From Shewanella abyssi (lineage in GTDB: Bacteria > Pseudomonadota > Gammaproteobacteria > Enterobacterales > Shewanellaceae), in assembly GCF_023284025.1 (NCBI RefSeq), contig NZ_JAKIKR010000004.1:62001-126000 (forward strand): a DNA stretch of 64,000 nucleotides, given 5' to 3'. Within the stretch, counting starts at the first letter, position 1. Each line of letters opens with the position of its first letter. The position numbers and the translations under genes were made by a program. This document shows positions 58,771 through 64,000 of the stretch, piece after piece. The notes under the pieces are model-generated. The model ran no database searches and was not told where the DNA came from. It saw only the letters and a program-made list of their open reading frames with translations.

Positions 58771-61725
58771 TTAGAATTTTACACTTGCACTAAATTCAAC
58801 ATAACGCGGAGTTTGATATCCTGAAATTGTTCCATAATCAGGGTTGGAAACGCCTGGATCTCCAAGTTCATATAACTCAACTTGGCGAGTTGTTGCACTA
58901 GAATCGAATACGTTATAGAGATTAGCTTTTAAGACTATATCCAGTTCCGATACATTAATTGCATATGATGCTGAAAGATCAAGTCTGTAAACCCAGTCTG
59001 TACGGCCATCGGTTCCACGAGGATTGTAGTCGAATGTGCCATCAGCATTCTGCGTATAGTAAGTATCACCATATGATGGTCGTCCATCAGGGTGACCAAT
59101 ACCAAACTTGTTCAATGGGCGACCAGATTCAGCGGTAAAGTTGGCACCAACTGTAAAGTCTTCGGTGATAGCGTATGCACCAAATAGCTTAAACATATGG
59201 CGGCGGTCATTTGGCAAGTATCCATCAGCTCCATCCATTAGCTCTGGGAAATCAAAATCCTGAGTTAGACCAGCATCACCTTGAGCGTTATCTGACTTTA
59301 CTAGGCCTTCAGTATTACCGTAGCTTTGAGACCAAGTATAAGTACCACTTAGGCTCCACTGTGAATCCCATGCACGATTAAGAGTTAGGTCAATAGCATT
59401 GTATGTACGTTCAGCTTCTGGATAACCGAGTTCACTTCCTGGAATAGTTTCAGTTGTATCAACCTCACCATCACAGTTTGTATCTAGATCAACAGTCATA
59501 TCTTCGCCTGGGTTACCCAGAACATATCCACCACCACCAGGATGCGCACAACCATATTTAGCTTCAGTCCAATGGCTGATAGTCATATCATCAATTGCAC
59601 CGTTAAGCTTGCGTTGTGTTCCTTTGATGCCCCAAGACCAATCTTCATCAATCATAGATTGGTAACCCAAGATAATTTCATCTTGGTACATAGGATCAAG
59701 TTCTTGATCAACAATACCTGCTGGGTTTGGTACATTTCCGTCGGCTAGGAATTCATCGCCACCGATCTGAGCGCCAAGGTCAGCAATGGGTACTTGAATA
59801 CCATTGATTTCCTGATCGGTTGTTCCGTCTAATACATAGTACTTACGTACGTCATACTCGTTACCCGCAAGACGAACGTTTGTGTTACTTGCTACAGGAA
59901 GGAAATAACGCCCAACGTTTGCAAATATCTTAGACTCACCATCACCATTGATATCCCAAGCAGCACCTAGACGCGGTGCAAACATGTCATCAATTTTAAC
60001 AAAGCTTTCGCCATTTGAGTTTTTGTTATTGAATGAATCCCAGCGTACACCCATAGACAAAGTTACATCATCAGTAACCGTCCAAGTATCTTCAAGGTAT
60101 ATAGCTTGTGACTCAACTTCAAAATCCCCACCTACTGTACGTTCACGTGAACGTGCATACTGGTACACGTCGTCAGGCACTATGCCACCGTTAGCGAGTT
60201 CTGTACCTGGAGTTGTATCGTAATAGAACCAATAAACACCGTCTGGACCAGAGTAAAACTGGTTACTTTTAGACGTGTTAATTTCTTGGTCATAACCAAA
60301 CTTTAGCACGTGGTCATCGGCTACGAACCATTCGAAATCAGCGCGGAACTCTTTACGTTGATCCTCACCCTCTTCTTGGCTATAGTCCGCAGAAGAAGCA
60401 CAACCACGCGAAACTTGTGGCGCGCTCGCACGACGGTCGTAGATTAAGTTACAGTCAGCTGCGATGTTACTTGAGGTTGTAAGGTTATACTCGTTGACAC
60501 CATATAATATGCGTGCGCTAAAGTTGTCAGTAATTTGGCCTGTATAGGTAAACACATAGTTGTCACCGCCAGATTCATCTACACTAGTAGAGGTCTGAAT
60601 TCCACGTGTTTTGGTTTCATAATCATATAAATAATTGTCAGAAGTATTATCTGATTTATCTGAAAAACCTAAAAACTCAAGAGTGTGGTTTTCTGCAATG
60701 TTCCAGTCTAATTTTAGGCCCCAGAATGGATTGTCAGATTCTACTGAAGAAAAACTTGTTCCGCGGTCAGCAACATATTCTTGTTTAGTACTTCTTGGCT
60801 GGTACATAGCATAGAAGAATAATGTGTCTTCTATTAATGGTCCTGAAGCGTAAACGTTACCCTCTACTTTGTCATATGAGTCTGCACCGTTATATATATA
60901 GATATCATCGTTTTGATCGAAACTGTCAGGTGATTGCTCACTTAAACTATCAGGGCGGTAGCGAATATTCCCACCAAACTCCCAATCATTACCACCACGT
61001 TTTGTTACAGCGTTGACAACACCACCAGTTGAGCGACCAAATTCAGCAGAATAGCCGCCAGTTTTTACTTCAAACTGTTCATAAAAATCAAATGGTACAT
61101 TTGAGAAACCTAGACCATTTCGGAAGTTAGTAACATTAAGACCGTTGATATAGAATGCGTTTTCAGCAACTGAGGCGCCGCCAAAAGATGCAAAATTACC
61201 AAAGCGACCATCACCTCGTGTGGTTCCTGGCGCAAGAAGTGCAACGCTAGTAACATCTTTTGGAAGAGGTAATCTATCAATTTCAACTTGGCTAATAACC
61301 AATGAAGTTTCGGATGAGGTCGTATCTATAGATGCTATTCTAGAAGACCCAGTAACTTCGAGTCTTTCCATTCCTATCTCATCAAGTGTCGTAGCAACAT
61401 TTGAGTTACCACCAATTGAAACTGGAATGTCCTTTACTACTTTATCGTTATAACCATCAGCAGAGATGGTAAGCGTGTATTGGCCAATAGGTAGACGCGG
61501 AATGCGGTATTTACCATTGGAATCAGTTTCAATACTTCTCGTTAGGCCTGTTGCTTGGTTTCTAATTGCAATGCTAGCGCCAAGAACAGGGCCACTAGAA
61601 TCAGTGGTAACTGTTCCTTGTATTGTACCGTCTACGTTGCTCGCCGCTAATACTGGGGTGCTTATCGTTAGTAGCGCCGTAATTGACGCCGCTAGCAAAG
61701 AGCGTTTGAAATTTACTGTCTTCAT
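58771..61725 (-). CDS. TonB-dependent receptor, Oar-like with carboxypeptidase-regulatory domain
   Basis: A 984-residue outer-membrane protein. The signal peptide is SLLAASITALLTISTPVLA. Residues about 33-115 form a CarboxypepD-regulatory-like domain (GLTRSIETDSNGKYRIPRLP). A plug domain follows (GGYSAEFGRSTGGVVNAVTK), then a large beta-barrel ending in the aromatic-terminated YVEFSASVKF. This Oar/SusC-like type takes up large substrates, often peptides or glycans; the ligand is unknown. ATG 61725 has AGGA six bases upstream and is preferred over the upstream TTG at 61731. It lies near an S46 dipeptidyl peptidase, which suggests peptide uptake. No TonB or ExbBD gene is here. Confidence 0.92.
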   Translation of the reverse strand: MKTVNFKRSLLAASITALLTISTPVLAASNVDGTIQGTVTTDSSGPVLGASIAIRNQATGLTRSIETDSNGKYRIPRLPIGQYTLTISADGYNDKVVKDIPVSIGGNSNVATTLDEIGMERLEVTGSSRIASIDTTSSETSLVISQVEIDRLPLPKDVTSVALLAPGTTRGDGRFGNFASFGGASVAENAFYINGLNVTNFRNGLGFSNVPFDFYEQFEVKTGGYSAEFGRSTGGVVNAVTKRGGNDWEFGGNIRYRPDSLSEQSPDSFDQNDDIYIYNGADSYDKVEGNVYASGPLIEDTLFFYAMYQPRSTKQEYVADRGTSFSSVESDNPFWGLKLDWNIAENHTLEFLGFSDKSDNTSDNYLYDYETKTRGIQTSTSVDESGGDNYVFTYTGQITDNFSARILYGVNEYNLTTSSNIAADCNLIYDRRASAPQVSRGCASSADYSQEEGEDQRKEFRADFEWFVADDHVLKFGYDQEINTSKSNQFYSGPDGVYWFYYDTTPGTELANGGIVPDDVYQYARSRERTVGGDFEVESQAIYLEDTWTVTDDVTLSMGVRWDSFNNKNSNGESFVKIDDMFAPRLGAAWDINGDGESKIFANVGRYFLPVASNTNVRLAGNEYDVRKYYVLDGTTDQEINGIQVPIADLGAQIGGDEFLADGNVPNPAGIVDQELDPMYQDEIILGYQSMIDEDWSWGIKGTQRKLNGAIDDMTISHWTEAKYGCAHPGGGGYVLGNPGEDMTVDLDTNCDGEVDTTETIPGSELGYPEAERTYNAIDLTLNRAWDSQWSLSGTYTWSQSYGNTEGLVKSDNAQGDAGLTQDFDFPELMDGADGYLPNDRRHMFKLFGAYAITEDFTVGANFTAESGRPLNKFGIGHPDGRPSYGDTYYTQNADGTFDYNPRGTDGRTDWVYRLDLSASYAINVSELDIVLKANLYNVFDSSATTRQVELYELGDPGVSNPDYGTISGYQTPRYVEFSASVKF

Positions 61726-62029
61726 GTTCAATCCTTGTAGAAAGATGCTGTTATTGCATTGTTATTATTTTGTTTTTATTTGTAGCAAAGTAGATGCTAT
61801 AGGGTTGCATAACTTAGATCAAATCGTTCTATCAAACATGTATACTTCATGCTAGCGACTTGTTAGCGGTTACTGCTATGAACATGGTTGTGGCAAGTGG
61901 TTACTTCTGGCTGGGGTTGTGTTTCTAGATGTTACTGTTGAAATTGTTCAACACACTTTGAAATATTTTGAAACACTTGTTCTCATAGCGATAGGAGGTA
62001 GGATTAGTCAGATAGGCGAAGTTAGTGGA
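61726..62029. other. promoter region of the TonB-dependent receptor
   Basis: This AT-rich gap lies upstream of the receptor. GTTCAACACACTTTGAAA followed by TTTTGAAACAC shows a short repeated TTTGAAAxA motif (about 61955-61975). No ORF or RNA gene is supported. Confidence 0.35.
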
Positions 62030-62030
62030 T

Positions 62031-62079
62031 AAAAAAAGGCAGGTTAACTAAGCTGCAAACTTAGTTAATCTGCCTTTTT
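62031..62079 (-). terminator. rho-independent terminator of the S46 peptidase gene
   Basis: A 15-base stem (GGCAGGTTAACTAAG against CTTAGTTAATCTGCC, one G-T pair) with a 7-base loop. A tracts and T tracts on both sides give it T runs in either direction. It begins 17 bases after the stop of the minus-strand gene. Confidence 0.88.
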
Positions 62080-62095
62080 ATGTCAGAGTAACGGG

Positions 62096-64000
62096 TTAGT
62101 TTTTGACTAAATCGAGCTCTTCGATGAGGTTCGTTGCATGGTCAACTTCATCCATCATCCACAGTATATAGCGAATATCGACATGTACCGCACGGGTGAT
62201 TGTAGGATTGAAGAACCAATCTTTGGTAATGGCTTCGTAAGTGGAGTCAAAGTTAAGACCCACTAGCTCGCCCTTACCGTTAAACACCGGTGAACCAGAA
62301 TTTCCGCCAGTGGTGTCGACACTCGACAGGAAGTTAACTGGAACAGAGTTAAATTGCTCTGGTTTGTCTAAGCAAGAGAATAGTCGGCATATCCAAGAAG
62401 CGGGATCTTGATAAACAGTCTCAACTTTATGGCTACCATAACGCTGCTCTGCAATTGCTTTTAACAACTTAGTCGGTGCGCTAAATGGCTCTATGCCGGT
62501 ATGTTTAGCGGGGATCCCTTCTAAGCGCGTAAATGGCTGCTTGTAGAGCGCATCTTTTGATTGGTATCCATCAACCATACCGTAGGTGATGCGTAAGGTA
62601 CCGTTAGCATCTGGGTATACTGGCCAGTTATTTGATTGGTAGTAGGCGATCATTGCCTTCATGTAATCAGGGCGCGCCATCGATAACTTACCTGCCAATG
62701 TTTTAGCTTCTTTCTCGGCGGCCATATTCTTCTCATACAATGAGACGGCCAGACGGATGAAAGGGTCAGCACTGGTTTCGAATGCGCTAGCATCGGCATC
62801 CATCCAAGCGAGTCGCTTCTCTTTATCGGTTAACGATGTTAAAGCATAAAGCGCGTCTAGCTTTTCTGATAAGGTGGTTTCAACATCGCCTTCATTTAAC
62901 GCGTTATCAAGCTCGCTAACACGAATATCTTGGTTTAGATAAGCTTCTAAGTCTTGTAACCACAGCGTTTTATCGACGCTGATAGCGAAGCTAGAATCAA
63001 GACGTTTAAGACGTGCTTTAAACATCTTCATGTCACGCTGTTGATAACCCTCTTCACGCTTAGCATCTGGTTTTACTTTCTCTTTTGCTAGACGGTACAG
63101 CTTGTTCGCGCTATCAAGTAGGGCACTGCTTTGCGCGCTGTCGAAGTAGTAACGTGTTTGACGTTGCTTACGCTGCTCAACCAGAAGGGTTTCTAGTTCA
63201 TCAAACTGAGTTTGAAAAGACATATAGGTTTTGTCTTGCGCCAGCCAAGTTTTAAAGTCATCTTCACGGCCTTGCTTAATACCTGCAATATCGGTGGCTT
63301 TAAATCCATCCAGTAAACCATTGTACTTTTTCATACGGTTAGCCATGCCTGCTAGCTTACCCGCGTACTTTATTTTAACGTCACTATTGGCCTCGCTCAT
63401 GGCTTCAATAGTATCGATGCGCAGCTGATAGCGTGTTGCAAGTGTTGGATATAACCAATCGCTGGCAAACTTAAGCTCGCTAGTTAAGCGATAGCGACTG
63501 GTTGAGCCTGGGTAACCGGCAACAAAAACACCGTCACCGGCTTTCACACCGTCGCTGTTAATTTTTAGATAGCTTTTTGGCGCATAAGGTACGTTGTCTT
63601 GGTTGAAAATTGCTGGCTTACCATCTTTACCAACATAAGCACGTAAAAAGGTGAAGTCAGCTGAGTGGCGTGGGTACTCATAGTTATCGACATCACCGCC
63701 AAATGCAGCGGCACCCTCTGGTGGCGCATAGACTAAGCGAACGTCTCGAATGATGAGCTGTTTAGTGAGGTAGTATTCCAAACCATTGTGAAAGCTGCGG
63801 ACTGAACAGCGGTAGTTATCATCACTTTCACACTCTTTGATGAGCGCTTTACGGTTGGCTTGGATATTTTCAAAGCGAACCAGTGGATCGTTACCGATAT
63901 TCTGTTTTACTTGTGCCGATACATCGGTGACGGCTTCGGTAATATAAAGACGTTCATTAGGGCCCGCAGTGGGCTCCTTATCTTTACTGCTTGCTAAAAA
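62096..64000 (-). CDS. S46-family dipeptidyl peptidase (DPP7/DPP11-like), 5' end outside window
   Basis: The frame is open from the right edge to TAA 62096, 634 codons visible; the N-terminus with signal peptide and catalytic His lies outside. The Asp region is NYEYPRHSADFTFLRAYVG and the nucleophile is in TTGGNSGSPVFNGKGELVG. S46 enzymes release dipeptides from peptide N-termini in the periplasm. Eighteen residues after the Ser nucleophile, where DPP7 has Gly and DPP11 has Arg for substrate choice, this protein has Ser (codon 62243-62245), so specificity is not obvious. The internal TTG at 63781 is not the true start because the frame continues to the edge. Confidence 0.92.
   Translation of the reverse strand, partial: FLASSKDKEPTAGPNERLYITEAVTDVSAQVKQNIGNDPLVRFENIQANRKALIKECESDDNYRCSVRSFHNGLEYYLTKQLIIRDVRLVYAPPEGAAAFGGDVDNYEYPRHSADFTFLRAYVGKDGKPAIFNQDNVPYAPKSYLKINSDGVKAGDGVFVAGYPGSTSRYRLTSELKFASDWLYPTLATRYQLRIDTIEAMSEANSDVKIKYAGKLAGMANRMKKYNGLLDGFKATDIAGIKQGREDDFKTWLAQDKTYMSFQTQFDELETLLVEQRKQRQTRYYFDSAQSSALLDSANKLYRLAKEKVKPDAKREEGYQQRDMKMFKARLKRLDSSFAISVDKTLWLQDLEAYLNQDIRVSELDNALNEGDVETTLSEKLDALYALTSLTDKEKRLAWMDADASAFETSADPFIRLAVSLYEKNMAAEKEAKTLAGKLSMARPDYMKAMIAYYQSNNWPVYPDANGTLRITYGMVDGYQSKDALYKQPFTRLEGIPAKHTGIEPFSAPTKLLKAIAEQRYGSHKVETVYQDPASWICRLFSCLDKPEQFNSVPVNFLSSVDTTGGNSGSPVFNGKGELVGLNFDSTYEAITKDWFFNPTITRAVHVDIRYILWMMDEVDHATNLIEELDLVKN

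Overview
The window reads as a piece of the chromosome of a marine gammaproteobacterium, most likely Shewanella. The evidence is gene order: mlaFEDCB-ibaG-murA next to yrbG-kdsD-kdsC-lptCAB-rpoN-hpf-ptsN-rapZ-ptsO, then degS/degQ-zapG-zapE-rplM-rpsI, then DUF2065-purA-motX-rnr-rlmB, then rpsF-priB-rpsR-rplI. An octahaem cytochrome c lipoprotein, a polar-flagellum MotX and an S46 exopeptidase fit the same assignment. No rRNA, tRNA, CRISPR array, insertion sequence or prophage gene was recognised.

Layout. At 1-3119 (minus) one very long gene runs off the left edge: a winged-helix / nSTAND-type ATPase / TPR regulator. At 3.9-10.2 kb (minus) there is a tight four-gene accessory operon: a secreted di-haem c-type cytochrome, a VioB-type ferritin-like protein, a LodA/GoxA-like cysteine-tryptophylquinone (CTQ) amino-acid oxidase, and a LodB-like flavoprotein. 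This is the most unusual system in the window. At 10.6-13.1 kb are an RlmI-like methyltransferase, a small lipase-like hydrolase and a GAF protein. At 13.3-18.3 kb a QseBC-like two-component system faces a GT2 / GT39 (ArnT-like) / GtrA set that looks like an undecaprenyl-linked envelope glycosylation module. It is followed by a secreted FG-GAP protein, a DUF4397 lipoprotein and an OmpA-type lipoprotein (18.4-22.6 kb).

From 22.7 to 37.1 kb is the conserved core: Mg2+ transport, nitrogen PTS and sigma-54, LPS transport and Kdo synthesis on the minus strand, then phospholipid retrograde transport (Mla) and murA on the plus strand. Between murA and degS lies an accessory insert: histidine kinase, response regulator with an ArsR-like output domain, and an octahaem c-type cytochrome lipoprotein (37.3-41.1 kb). 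The core resumes at 41.8-53.4 kb with envelope proteases, ZapG/ZapE, L13/S9, PurA, MotX, RNase R and RlmB. The right end carries a prolyl oligopeptidase, a DUF481 outer-membrane protein, the S6-PriB-S18-L9 operon, a 9-bp tandem repeat, a large Oar-like TonB-dependent receptor and a truncated S46 peptidase. The last group points to peptide use.

Where an upstream in-frame start lacked a ribosome binding site, the shorter start is given with the reason. Two genes are cut by the window (left and right edges). Family assignments come from reading motifs and gene order by eye, with no database search.
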